From NCBI GenBank assembly GCA_027922465.2, contig BQMF02000178.1, positions 558,001-622,000 of the forward strand: 64,000 nt of DNA, given 5' to 3'. Numbering within the stretch: position 1 is the stretch's first letter; each line of letters opens with the position of its first letter. Under the pieces are notes generated by a model. It was not told the origin of the DNA. It did not search any database and saw only the letters and a list, made by a program, of their open reading frames with translations. A program made the position numbers and the translations under genes. The DNA is from Turritopsis dohrnii (taxonomy: Eukaryota; Cnidaria; Hydrozoa; Anthoathecata; Oceaniidae). Positions 22,920 through 33,987 of the stretch are shown here, piece after piece.

Positions 22920-25900
22920 ATGGAACCTTATAAGCGAATGAAAGAAGAGGAATGTCAAGAAACTGACGACCAAGCGACCAGCAATTCAACAAGTATGGAG
23001 TATTCAAGGCAACACACATATCCACAAATAAAAAGTTAATTAATTATTATAATTAGTTGTCCCTTTTATACAGGGTGTCTCAGAAAGACACTTGACAGTT
23101 CCTTAATGACAGTTTAAAAAAGCAATTTTCTCTTGTTCTGATCATAAGAATCTTTTGAACATGTTAAGCAAAAGTACGCGCATTTAATTCCTAAAATTTC
23201 TATCTTATCAACTTTCTTGGTTATAAAATTTGAGGCTTAAGAATTTCTAATGACAGAAATTATGTTTGTACTCATCTAATTGTGTTTGTAAAGATGTTGC
23301 ATTGCTACAAGCGTTAATAAATTTTTGAGACAGGACATCGTAGATAACAGTGTAAATATTGTATATAATTTATATATGTATATTACAACTGACGATTTAT
23401 CCTGTATAAATATTTGAAATAATAGTAATAATAATAATAAGAAGAAGAAATTAATGATCCAAATCTCTGTGTTTTTCTTCAATAACTTTCCTAAAAATAA
23501 TCATTTTCTTGAAAATTTTATATCAATAGAAAGGAATGAAAAAGGCTTTCCTTGTGATGTAAATTTCGCAATACTTTCCCAGCCGGCACATACATTAAAA
23601 AATCTCTGCGAAGGAGTGCATTTCTATAGAAATTGACTCACCATTTCTATAAAAAATGCTCTCCGTCACAGTGATTTTTTGACGATTTTGCCCACAGGGT
23701 TGACAAATAATTGTTGACCAAATAAGTCTTTCCGAGACACCCTTTGTTTGACCTGTGTCGTTTATAATAATTTTCATTTTACCAGAAAACATACAAAAAA
23801 AAAAAAAAAAAACATACAAAGTTCAAAGGATAACTTTATCAACAAAAATATGTATTTACTAATAGTTATTTGAGTTGTGCATTCTTGCTTTAGAGTTTCT
23901 GGTGAGAAATGAGAACGAAACCGATGCAAAAGACGCTTCTCCACCATATCTTGATTCGAGAAACAATCAAGCATGTTCAATACAACCACACACTATTGAA
24001 AAACCAAAGACAGTATCTCCTACAAATAATTTTCCACCTACACATCAACTACAGGTAAAGTTGTTTTAAAATATTTTTCTACAGCTATCATTAAATATTA
24101 AAGATAGTGAACTATTATTATGTAAACCTGAGGGTTGCACTACACTGATGTCAGTTGAAATAGAACAATTGAGAATTGGTCTGGGAGCAGCTGTTTATCA
24201 TTAACAAAGTGCTCGAACAAAGTAAAAAGTGATTGGCTCTCACGAGGAGATTATTTCACAAAAAAACTACTGACACACTTTTCTCGATATTATGACCTTA
24301 ACTCGACCTTATCTTTAAAATGTTCATTGTATATAGAAGAGTGGTACAACTGTGATATCAATTCCACCAGTAAGTGGAAGCCAATACGTCTACCCAAAAG
24401 TTCCAGATTACACTTGCGCTGCTTGGTTTGCGTACTTGTGCTGTTGTTGGCCTTTTGGTTTAGCGGCAATCCTCAAAGCTCAACAGGTAAAAGGTTTTAG
24501 GACTTGCATATAGTTCAACATGAAATCATGGAGATTGACTTGTTAGCTCATTACCTATACTCTTGTCTCCCTAATAGACGTTCATTTACTTGTTCATTTG
24601 TTAAAGTTTCTTTTCTTTTTTGTTGATATTGATATCAGGTTTTAAAAAAAAAATTCTCCCCCCCTGTGCATGTAGCATAGTAGAAACTTGTGCTATAGTA
24701 GAAACTCATTCATAATTCTTAAAATTGAAAGGGATTTCTTTTATTGAGAGATCTTTTGTTGGCATTAATTTAATTTAAGAAACAAGGATGGTTTCTATTT
24801 AAAGAGTTCAGTTGTATCTTTATTAAACAATGAGTTAAGAGAAAATGCAAAATGTGTTAAAATGGGCTTTCATTTTCTCCAGAATATATGTACATTTAAA
24901 AAACAATATGCAAAACAGACTTAACAGACATATAAACCATATAAACAAAATAAAGTATCATCATTAAATAAATAAAGAGGATAATACAGTTTGAAAATAA
25001 AAACTTTCTTAACTAATGGTGATAGGAATAGATATCAAGAGAATACATCCAATGAAGCTAAAACATATGAATAAACTTTGCCATTGAACCTGGATTTACA
25101 TGATGTTAAATCAACGAGGTCAACTTGCAGACGTTCCATTGGTGATTCAGCAGTAATAGGCTTGAGTTCATCCTTATTTAAAAAAGCAGGATTCCTTTCA
25201 AAATGTTGGTGATTATCATTAATCCAGTCTTGTACGCGGCGTTCAGATATTCCACAGTAACAACGGCGAATACGAGCAGCCAATTTGACCCGATTTTCTC
25301 CCTTAAAATTTTCATAAAATCTTTGAATTATGCTAGCTACTTCCTGTTGCATCGGAACAATGAGAAAATTTTCGTCTTCACTTCGATATACCTAAAATAA
25401 ACAAGAGCCAGATGGCGCAAAACGGTAGCAGCAATTGTACTTAAAATTATGAAAAGTTACTACAAAGTTCTTTGAGGCTTGTGTTTTTTTATATCTCACT
25501 GATGGAAAACAGGCATAAACCATAAATATATTAAAATGATTAGTTAGTGTAAATAGGGTCTAATCATAAACCACCAGAAATTAATTTATTAAAAAGACAA
25601 AAGAATTATACATGCGTGAGCCACACATTTTTTTATAAGAAAAATTTTAAGACCATATGTAGAAAAAAGCCACGCGTTTTGAAAAAAATATTATGTTTTT
25701 AAAATTATAATTTCATGAAACCAAAAATGAATTCAAACAAATAACTGCCTTTTTAAATTAGATCTCTGAAAGTCTTAATACACTAAACAGTGTAGTAGCT
25801 AACAACAAACGAGCTAACAAGAAGTTTCGAACTGATAGGCTTTACTAACAAGAAAAACAATATATAACCAAATTTGAAGTATCGATGTATTTTCAGCAAG

Positions 25901-27307
25901 CATAAGTAATTAAAACTTCCATTTTTATGCAGACCTATTTGATTTATATTCATTCTTTCATGAATTATTTCATATAATATCAAAGAAAACGTCTTTTTAA
26001 ATGTTTGATATGTAAAACCTTTCGAAGGCTGCGTTCCTTCATTAGAATTTGGGTTACGTTATTAGCGGAGTCTCGCGGACTCTAAATCGCAGACTAATTG
26101 CCATTTCGGCCGGAGGAGTAGGAGTAGTAGTAGTAGTCCACGGGTGTTTTAATACGGTATTCGCTTTCGCTGCTACCGTAATAATGAAAAAAGCCATGTG
26201 CCAAAGCGGAAACAGCCATGTGCTAAAGTGGAAACGCCATGTGCTAAACTGGAAACGCCATGTGCTAAAGTGGAAACACCATGTGCTAAAGTGGAAACGC
26301 CATGTGCTAAAGTGGAAACGCCATGTGCTAAAGTGGAAACAGCCATGTGCTAAAGTGGAAACAGGCATGTGCTAAAGTGGAAACAGCCATGTGTTAAACT
26401 GGAAACGCCATGTGCTAAAGTGGAAACAGCCATGTGCTAAAGTGGAAACAGCCATGTACTAAAGTGGAAACAGTTAAGTGGTAAAATGGAAACAGGCATG
26501 TGACAAAGTGGAACCATGTGGATGATTTTTCCTTGAAGAGTTACACGTAATATAAATTTACATATAAACATAAATATAAATATAAATTTACAACATATAT
26601 AAGTCAGAAAAAACAACAGTGTTTTTTGTACTTAAAGTTTCATGACCTGTTACTGGTCAATCTTCAGCAAAAGTGAACCGTTTATGAAAACTACATTATA
26701 ATGTCTTCCTGATCATTAATTGACGTCATTACGTCAATCGGCTGGAATGTCAGCGATTGTGAAAAGCTTGTGTTTCTTTCGGTGTATACAACATATATAA
26801 CTTTTCTTACTATAAAATCTTTGTTTTCTCCAGTTATAGGATCGGGAAGATTTTTGATGGAGTATTTTTTTGTCATGAATAATCTGTAAATTTTCTTTTC
26901 AAGCTGATCTGATTTCCGTGAAATTTTTAAATTTCCCTGTAATAAACGATCTTTTAAAACATTATACACTTCTTCTGGCAACGGACTTGAAAGTCTTTCT
27001 GATGAGAGGACTACTCCAAAACCAACGAAAATCAAGTGGAGAAACATCATTGTGTATTTCTAAGTTAACCTTAATTTCGTTTTTAATTAGTTCTTCTATT
27101 AGCCGCTATTAAATGTTTCAACTAAAAATCTGAAATTTTCTAAATTCAATAGTATCACGTTCCTTCAATTAAAATCTTTTGTTTGTTAATAAAAGAATTA
27201 AGAAAATTTAGAAAAGAAGAAACATTCATATAGAATGTAGAAACCATGCTGCAAATGATATGAATGAGTTTCTACTATAGCACAAGTTTCTACTATGCTA
27301 CATGCAT

Positions 27308-27341
<34 letters not shown>

Positions 27342-27891
27342 TCTATTCTGGAGACTAGAGTACACCTACAAAGCTGGGTAAAACCTCCAATTTTAGCAAC
27401 CACTTACACCCCTAAATGGGAACTGGCCGTTTTCATTGAATTGATGTTCTTTTATGGAAAATTACAATTAACAATTATGTAGTTCTTCACGCTTAAAATA
27501 GTTTAAATAGACTTCGAGTACTCCGTGTGAATTATGAATCTTTGCAGACAACTTTTTGCGATTTTCTGTATGAAGACTGGATGCAAGTTAGGGGTCATGT
27601 TGGTCAAACATAATAGTAGATCCATTATACGCAATTGATGTATTAGCTATCAATAATTTTTTTTCTTGATAACGATGTGTCCACAACAAAATATTCTCAC
27701 TTTTGTTCTCACTTTTAATTTTTTTTTTTTTTTTGTATCTTTAGGCTAAATTTCATCGATTACAAAATGATATTGTTGGGGCTTTAAAAGCAGCTGAAAC
27801 CGCCAAACGTTTTTATTTGTTATCTGTCGTTTTTGGAATTCACATTATTGCAGTATTGGTCTTAGTGAATGTATTTTTTTTCGTAATTTAA
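22920..27891 (+). CDS. Dispanin/CD225-family small membrane protein (IFITM/PRRT-like fold)
   Basis: Exons: 22920-22992, 23894-24054, 24337-24486, 27745-27891 (stop TAA). All are GT/AG with phases 1, 0, 0, giving about 176 residues. The N-terminal 90 or so residues are polar and Pro-rich, cytosolic by analogy. Exon 3 holds the first hydrophobic segment with the CD225 signature: CAAWFAYLCCCWPFGLAAIL. Exon 4 has the conserved loop (AKFHRLQNDIVGALKAAETA) and the second membrane segment. Dispanins are two-segment membrane proteins; the Cys cluster is a typical palmitoylation site in the family. The family includes interferon-induced membrane proteins and synapse-linked PRRT/SynDIG proteins; which branch this belongs to cannot be told. 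Intron 1 carries an inverted-repeat element and intron 3 a Ginger-like transposon of 2.6 kb. The start codon was chosen because it is the ATG whose exon joins exon 2 in phase; upstream UTR exons are possible. Confidence 0.75.
23072..23746. mobile_element. Inverted-repeat element with CAGGGTGTCTC ends
   Basis: CAGGGTGTCTCAGAAAGAC at 23072-23090 is inverted, with two or three mismatches, at about 23727-23746. Such ends are common in Tc1/mariner-like elements. Left flank is TA; the right flank no longer shows it. A LINE-type tail (23340-23445) lies inside. Located in intron 1 of the dispanin gene. Confidence 0.55.
23340..23445 (+). mobile_element. LINE 3'-tail-like segment
   Basis: Contains TGTAAATATTGTATATAA, then TTTATCCTGTATAAATATTTG and (AAT/AAG)n. 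Same pattern as at 8450-8565 and 41590-41665. Confidence 0.5.
25404..26195. repeat. 0.8-kb dispersed repeat, copy 1
   Basis: Shares its length, order and ends with 35369-36216, about 75-80% identical by eye. Near the start is ACGGTAGCAGC and at the end its inverse GCTGCTACCGT, preceded by TACGGTA so the last bases can also fold into a small hairpin. A (GTA)n stretch lies inside near the 3' end. Non-coding; type not assigned. Confidence 0.7.
26195..26516. repeat. 21-22 bp minisatellite, about 15 units
   Basis: Tandem units of GCCATGTGCTAAAGTGGAAAC with single-base variants and an optional extra A. The last units near 26460-26516 are more diverged. It directly follows the 0.8-kb repeat. Open frames across it on both strands come only from the periodicity. 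Confidence 0.9.
27309..27340. repeat. Poly-C tract of 32 C
   Basis: Uninterrupted C-run abutting the right inverted repeat of the Ginger-like element. Confidence 0.9.
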
Positions 27892-28560
27892 CAGATATAA
27901 ACGACATGAAAGCATGGAAGCCATTACGTTCCTTGGCTGATGTGGGCATTTGAGTCTGAGTTTGCATCACAAACGCGCAGCCGCATACCATGATGTGCGG
28001 CCGGACGTTTGTGTGCCATCTAAAAATAAGTAATCTCAAGCATGACCTGCGGCCGGCCGCATCTCTGACAGTTTCTGGTCTGTGTTTTATTATGTCAGTT
28101 TTTCACAAACAACAAAAAAGACCCAGAACGTCAGATGTGCGGCCAGGTGTTTCAATCTTGTGCGATGTGCGGCCATGCTCGTTGGTTTGATTTATCGATG
28201 ATGTTCCTGATGTCGTGATTATGTCAATGGAACAGTCAACCAATGAAAAATTTTTTTCTACTTTGTGTCGTTTTCTGAAAATAACATTTGTTATGTAATT
28301 TTTGCGCAGATATGTAATTATTTTGCGCAGTTATGTAACTATTTTGCACAGATATGTAATGTTTGAGCTGCGCAGTTATGTAATCGAGTGCTGCACAGAT
28401 ATGTAAAATGCGGACTTTTTAACACAAGTATTTTTTTCACTCAACTACCACTGCTTTTGCGATATATCATAAAAACTTTTATGAATGACATGATAATTTA
28501 TATTATGTGTAAAGATTAAGAATTTTAAGATAAAATACTCTTTGTAAGAATCTTGATTAC
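27892..28560. other. Downstream region of the dispanin gene
   Basis: Contains repeated GATGTGCGGCC phrases (about 27985-28175) and repeated GCGCAGATATGTAATTATTTT units (about 28300-28410), both imperfect short-range repeats. No gene recognised. Confidence 0.5.
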
Positions 28561-29450
28561 TTTCATAAAGGCATAATTAGTCTTTTGCCACCTGTCTCAA
28601 AGATATTTGAGAAAATCCTACTGGCTCAAATGGCACCTTTTCTTGATAAAATCTTTTCTAAATTTCTATGTGGTTTTAGAAAAGGACATAGTACACAACA
28701 TGCTGTCATCAATATGCTTAGGAAATGACAAGTTTGTATTGTCAATAAAGGTAAAGTAGGTGCCATACTTATGGATTTGTCAAAGGTGTTTGATTGTCTG
28801 TCACATGAACTTTTGATTGCTAAACTTGAAGCTTATGGCTTTGGAAGAAATAACCTTAAAAGATTTCTTCTTAGCTATCTTTGTAACTGCAAACACCGTG
28901 TTCGGATTCGGAATATTTGAGTGAGTGGCTTGAATTAAACCTGGGAGTGCCACAAGGCTTTGGTTTAATGAAAATGATATTTGCAACTTTGCTGATGATA
29001 ACAGCCTATATGTATGTGGACCTTCTTTAGACTTTTTCATCAATTCCCTTCAAGGTAGTTCAATTAAAATTCTGAAATGGTTCAAACCAAATTCTTTAGT
29101 TGCCAATCCAGCAAAGTTTCAAGTCATTTTTCCAGGTAGTCCAAATTTGAACATAGAACTGAACTTGAGTGGTCATATATTAAAGATTTCTGGTATTGCA
29201 AAGCTTTTAGGTATTTTTATAGACGACAAGCTCTTTTTTTACGTCATATTAAAGGGTTAACACAGAATGCGAATAACAAAATTAAAGCGCTTATATGATT
29301 GAGTACCTTTTTAAATCAATCAAAATATGACGTTTTATTTCACACATTTATTGCATCCATATTTAACTATTGTCCTTTGATATGGATATTTAGTAACAAG
29401 CAAGCAAACTCCTTTTTTTGATACGATCTCATTATAGAGCGCTAAGAGCT
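28561..29450 (+). pseudogene. Decayed LINE reverse transcriptase
   Basis: Pieces in order: SLLPPVSKIFEKILLAQM, FLCGFRKGHSTQHAVINML, a stop, AILMDLSKVFDCLSHELL (RT motif A region), GFGRNNLKRFLLSYL, frameshift and deletion, then NDICNFADDNSLYV with the FADD catalytic box, KFQVIFPG, LGIFIDDKL and FIASIFNYCPLIWIF. This is the order of the fingers-palm-thumb region of jockey/CR1/L2-type LINEs. At least four stops and two frame changes; part of the palm between motifs A and C is deleted. No endonuclease remains. Confidence 0.8.
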
Positions 29451-29511
29451 AGGTTTCTAGATTTTCTAGAATTTCTAGATTTTTGTATTTGTTTTTATTT
29501 GTTGAAATGAA

Positions 29512-29800
29512 TTAGTTAGTTGTAACTAAATATTTTACAAATCCAACAGAAAAGAAATTATAAAAATTATAAAAAAAGAAAAGAAATAAGAAATTTTTTT
29601 GCCTGCGAATGATATGCATGTTGTCCATTCTGTCAGTTACACTATCGTTGTCTAGACAGCCATACTTATACAATTCCTTCGAAACACTTGCTTCATGTAA
29701 CTTCACAAGTAAATCTATGAAGTTCAATTTTCGTTCGTACTCCTCATACTCACCAAACGTCAAGTGCGCATATAAGTTTCGACCTGCTCTGATGGTTCGC
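29512..29800 (-). other. Open stretch of uncertain coding status
   Basis: On the minus strand, about 65 residues read AGRNLYAHLTFGEYEEYERK, LNFIDLLVKLHEASVSKEL and YKYGCLDNDSVTDRM before running into A-rich sequence. It looks less random than nearby frames, but no domain is recognised, a stop lies upstream and no splice site is convincing. Confidence 0.2.
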
Positions 29801-29809
29801 TCTCAGTGA

Positions 29810-30650
29810 CAAGTTTTCACAAGGTGCAGCCGATAGGTTGCACTTAACACGGGTTCCACGTGTGTTGCAACAAATCTTCCGGTGTCTCGATAACCCATCA
29901 TCGTTTTTGCACTTCAAACCAAATCCATTTTGATAAGACGTAAAATATCATTCCTTGTCAACGAGGTACAAATCTGCGGTTGCACCAGATTGAATTCAGA
30001 GGTGTTTTTGCGCTTGCTTAAAATCCACAAGAATAAGGACAGCTATCATTGATATCATTGTTACCTATCTATTTCGAGTTACAAAGGATGCACAATGAAA
30101 TACTACGGAAATCATTACTGACAGCAGCAAGATAAGAATCAATTAGCTTTCCGATATTTCGTTTCGATATTTCGTTCTGCAATATTACTCCGCAAAACTG
30201 CAACAGATTGTAGGAAATTGTAGGCTATAACCACAAGTTTTCTAGTTGGCGAAATTGTAAAAACTCACTGCTATGAAGTGCATTTGCAATGATATGAACA
30301 CTTGGGGGCTTTTCTCCTAAAATTTACATTTCCGTGGCAAATTTTTTTAGTTGGTTGGAAGTGTTTTGAAGAACTACTTTGTATCAGCTGGCTTTAACAA
30401 TTTTCTTTATGTTTCCAATTTCTATTATTCTTTGTCTTACGCATTGAATAAAATGTTTCAACGTGGAGAGTGTCTTTTTAAGTTCTTGTGTTCTTATAAA
30501 GATTATATTTATACACCTGAAGAAAAAATTCTGTATAGACAAACCGACATTTGAGAAAACATCCTTTCACAAAAATTGATATCAAAACTAAAACTAAAAA
30601 TTCAGTTGAATTCTTGAATCTAAAACATCATTCAATAACATCAGAATGAT
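29810..30650. other. Stretch without recognisable features
   Basis: AT-rich, no supported gene. Confidence 0.45.
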
Positions 30651-30653
30651 AGA

Positions 30654-33021
30654 ATGGATTCTGCAATAAGTTTCCATATATTTGTTTTTATGTTGGCTAT
30701 TACTGTCATCAATGTAGTACAATGTCTGCAATGATGTAAAAATCATTTTGAATGCTCTGATGTTTACCATTCTCGACGAAGAAAGAACAGACATATCGAT
30801 TGTAATATCTGATGTGTCATTTGAACTATCAAAACTTATAGCAGCAGTACTGCTACCAACAGACATACGATTATTTGCATACACTAGCAACGCACCTTAC
30901 CCGGCACCAACGGTAGATTATCCAAACTATGCATACAGCTACTATTGTGATCGTCTTGCTGAGATAGAACAAAGTCGAAAGTTACTAGAAAGTAATAATG
31001 TGCAGGAAATTTCTGTTCATGTTTTGTGCAAGAAAGCGAATAATAATTGCCAGAAAGTAGAAATATTGTTAGATCCAATTATCAGGTCAAAACGCGTATT
31101 GTTGATAATAGACAAAAGATGTTTTTAACGAGTCTGTACATGATGTAAGTTTTTTACTAGAAGAGGTTCTATGTTAGAATAGAAAAAGTTCTCTGTGCAA
31201 AATAACTTTAACACGTATGTTTTCGAAAAATGGTTTATGATTATTGGGATACAAATTTGCAAACTAAGGTTGACAACGCAACAAGAGTCATGGATGACCG
31301 TTTCACGATATTTCTTGGTAGTTTCTCAAATAAAATTAAGAATAATAATTGGAATTTTGGTTTTATAGAGCAACCCCACAGAGACTATAACACTTCAAAA
31401 CTATGCTTGTCAACACTGTCCAAATCAGTACATATCAATCACAGTATGTTTAACTATACAGAATGTACTGATGTTGTCAAAGCTGAAAGGTTCACAGACG
31501 AATATTACTATGTTACCTACCTGTGGTTTGTATTATATAAATTAAAGACAAATGTCGACATGTCAAACAGGATTTATTACTTTCCTACAGCAGAGGAATT
31601 GAATCGCACGATTTATTCGCGGATACCAAAAGGAGATTGCCGGATTCCAATTTGTGATAGCGGCATGGAGGCAATTTTTAATTATTACACAACAAATAGT
31701 ACATATTGGATGCTGGATTATGGATGGCATTGTCAAAAATGTCAGGAAGGTTACTTCAAATTTCATTCTGGGTATCATCTCTGCAAACCTTGTGCAGAGG
31801 GTCTCCTCAGTAACCAGTTAAATACCGGATGTTTTGATCCTGTCCCAGACGAATATTTGCAACATAGTGATATCAAATCAATTTTCCTTATGTCATTCTG
31901 CAATTTGTCTTACCCTCGTTGCAATTTCATTTATTGTATTTGTTTGGTTTCGTAATACACCTGTTGTTGTTTCCAGTGATTGCAGTTTGATTTTCCTACA
32001 GTTCATCTCATTCATATTGTTGAATATCGTTGTACCTCTTCTCTTCATTGGACGTCCTTCAACTTTGTTATTATTATTATTATTATTTACGAATGTTTAC
32101 CCAGGATAGCCTCTTCAGTTCCTTAAGGTACTGTTATCAATGAGGGTCCTGCGAAGGAGGTCCTAGAGCATTTAAAGCCCCCATTTGGGCTACGGAAGCT
32201 GTAATGACAGGAACCGCTCAACTAGACAACCACCCTAGACATCATTCCTACTCTCTTGCTGAGTGCTAAGCAGAGAGGATTGATTCACACTGTTATAGTC
32301 GCTGGCATGACTCGGTCGGGGATTGAACCCGCGACCTCCCGAACAGGAAGCGAGCACTCTACCACAAGGCTACCAGTCGGTATGTGTACTCCAACCAACA
32401 GCTGTTGGATTCTTAATGGTTCTCTCAACTTCTATCACACTGAGTAGAACGCAAAGGTTTCTTCTAATATTTGAATCAAACGTAAAGGCAACATCTTTGG
32501 AAGTTCGATTCACTAAGGTTGCCCAGTGGTTTTTTATTGTTTTTTCCGTTATAATCGATGTTGGTATCTTAGTGATGTCATTTCAAATGAAGAAACCCAC
32601 AGTTTCCAAAAGTTTTTCTCCTGTAGTAAACACAAGATTCCTTTATTGCAATACCGGGCAACATGTGCAAATCCAAATGTTGTATTTATTTTTTCTCCAA
32701 ATTTTGAACATGGTACAAGGCTTGAGAGCAAGAAGAATGTCATCAAACTATAGAGAAACTATTTACATCACATGTTCGACGTTTGTCAGTTCAATTGCTC
32801 TTGGTGCGATGTCTGTAATCTATATCAGTCAACAAGACCATCGGTGGAAACAGATCATTTTGGCGTTTACCATGCTGCTGGTGAATATCATTGGGTTTTG
32901 CATTCAAAACTTATTTAAAGTATACACCATACTGTTTAAGAGAGAACTGAATGACAAGCAGGTTTTTCGTGACATAGTCATGCAGCGGATTCGGAAAAAT
33001 GCAAATTACCAATGCAATTGA
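30654..33021 (+). pseudogene. Class C GPCR (mGluR/CaSR-like) pseudogene, SINE-disrupted
   Basis: Pieces in order: a signal-peptide-like start at 30654 (ISFHIFVFMLAITVINVV); ligand-binding-domain-like sequence at about 30731-31110 and 31112-31225; 31230-31880 ending in a Cys-rich NCD3G-like region (WHCQKCQEGYFKFHSGYHLC, then KPCAEG); TM1-TM2 at about 31870-32067 with FVWFRNTPVV and LLFIGRPST; TM3-TM7 at 32383-33021 starting CVLQPTAVGF and ending in TILFKREL and a basic tail. RNTPVV, LFIGRPST and QPxxxGF are class C signatures. The frame changes at about 30730, 31111, 31228 and 31875, and a SINE (32068-32380) separates TM2 from TM3 exactly at the extracellular loop before the conserved Cys. It could be functional only if all of these were removed by splicing, for which the sites are poor. 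Ligand unknown. Confidence 0.8.
32068..32380 (-). mobile_element. tRNA-derived SINE inserted in the GPCR
   Basis: On the minus strand the head reads GTAGCCTTGTGGTAGAGTGC (A box, TAGCCTTGTGG) and GCGGGTTCAATCCCC (B box GGTTCAATCC, 32322-32331). The tail has ATCCTGGGTAAAC followed by (TAA)n, seen as TTA repeats at 32068-32088. The reading frame of the receptor is the same on both sides. No clear target duplication. Confidence 0.85.
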
Positions 33022-33059
33022 AAATGAAATGGTTATTTCTTGAATGTCAGTGATTACAA

Positions 33060-33297
33060 TGGGTCTGTTACAAAAGTATTAGTATTTTGTCCATCCGACA
33101 CGATTACTGTTTGTTTCTATATTTTTTGACTATCATCCTTATAGAAATCATGTTTTGGGATTTTGTAAATTCTAATCTAGTATACTTTCGAAAAACGTTT
33201 GCTTGATATCGTATCATAAACGTGCTGTTTTTTATTTAGCCCTAAGTATCGATTTGTCCGTCCGACATAAAACAAGTATTTTTGTAACAGACCCTAA
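33060..33297. mobile_element. MITE with GGGTCTGTTACAAAA ends
   Basis: GGGTCTGTTACAAAA at 33060 and its exact inverse TTTTGTAACAGACCC near 33280-33294, with TCC[AG]TCCGAC-type sequence just inside both ends. About 235 bp, AT-rich interior. A related end occurs at 20808-20822. Confidence 0.65.
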
Positions 33298-33987
33298 AAC
33301 ACTTTTAGAAAGTTTTTCACTTACAATTTTTGAGATATCGGATTGGACCTCTCGAAGTGGAAATCCTGCAGTCGCTGAGTCTGAGGTTATCAGTAGCCCA
33401 AGCGATATCCGCGCAGCGGTAAGTGTGTTTACATTGACAACAAATCTGCCTACTTAAAAATAACAATTTGACACCTGATAGAAGTCAAAAAGTTGTATAA
33501 CAAGTGTTTTGACAGATTTTAAAAATTTTCTTTCCTTTGGATGTAATAGGAGAACGAATTCATTGATATGTAATGTAATATTTGATTGAGAAATTTTAGC
33601 TTGAAATTGAAATCTCAAAAGCAACAAAATTACGAAAAACTATCAAACGACTTATCAATTATTTTCCCTTATCAATCTTGTGTCGAAATAAAATTCCACA
33701 CCAAGGGTCCCTTTAACAGCAGAAACTTTCTATTGACGAAAAAACGCGAATGTTGAATGTTGAAATAAATCCGGGTACTTAAATCCATCATACTTTGATT
33801 AGAATTTTTTTTCTCAATTTCAATTCTTCTTCTACTTTGATGTAATGTACTTTGCTATAAGTTTTTACAAATGGCATATAGCGTAAGATGCATAACATTT
33901 AAGGAAACGTTTGCATAATGTATATTTCATAAAATTTATGAAGTCACTACTCAGCGCAGCTGTCTAGTAACTTCGGAAATCGTTTCG
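33298..33987. other. Intergenic stretch
   Basis: At 33300-33420 a frame stays open (FEISDWTSRSGNPAVAESEV) up to a GT donor (GCGG/GTAAGT at 33420), possibly an isolated exon, but there is no partner. Nothing else recognised. Confidence 0.35.

Larger units (their letters stand above)
25035..27050 (-). pseudogene. KRBA2/gypsy-like integrase (Ginger transposase), broken
   Basis: Exon 1 is 27050-26811, exon 2 is 25391 to 25035; both joins are GT/AG and in phase. Exon 1 begins with a hydrophobic stretch (MMFLHLIFVGFGVVL) and then EEVYNVLKDRLLQGN, a usual start region in KRBA2-like proteins. Exon 2 has the zinc-binding-like N-terminal integrase region (RRCYCGISERRVQDWI), FLNKDELKPIT and the start of the rve core: VDLVDL..., ending LDVFS. 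At 25037-25035 the next codon is TGA where the family has Arg; the following residues (YLFLSPLVKK) still fit, so CGA changed to TGA. Soon after, similarity stops, and the rest of the catalytic core is missing. The intron between the two exons holds a 0.8-kb repeat and a minisatellite. Non-functional as read. Confidence 0.7.
24665..27308. mobile_element. Ginger-like DNA transposon in dispanin intron 3
   Basis: 50-bp terminal inverted repeats with one mismatch lie at 24665-24714 (TGTGCATGTAGCATAGTAGA...) and 27259-27308. Between them, on the minus strand, is a broken gypsy/KRBA2-type integrase gene. Terminal inverted repeats plus a gypsy-like integrase define Ginger-type DNA transposons, whose ends start with TG and which duplicate 4 bp. 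Here both flanks are C-runs (7 C on the left, 32 C on the right), so the duplication cannot be read but a poly-C target is implied. The element is 2.64 kb including nested repeats. Confidence 0.7.

Noticed and set aside
26054..26375. Long frames on both strands (108 and 104 codons) with repeated HVLKWKR / FHFSTWR motifs
   Set aside because: They arise only from the 21-bp minisatellite; no start context or non-repeat support.
32320..32380. tRNA-like sequence with A and B boxes
   Set aside because: Head of a SINE: no acceptor-stem pairing, and a SINE body and microsatellite tail follow.
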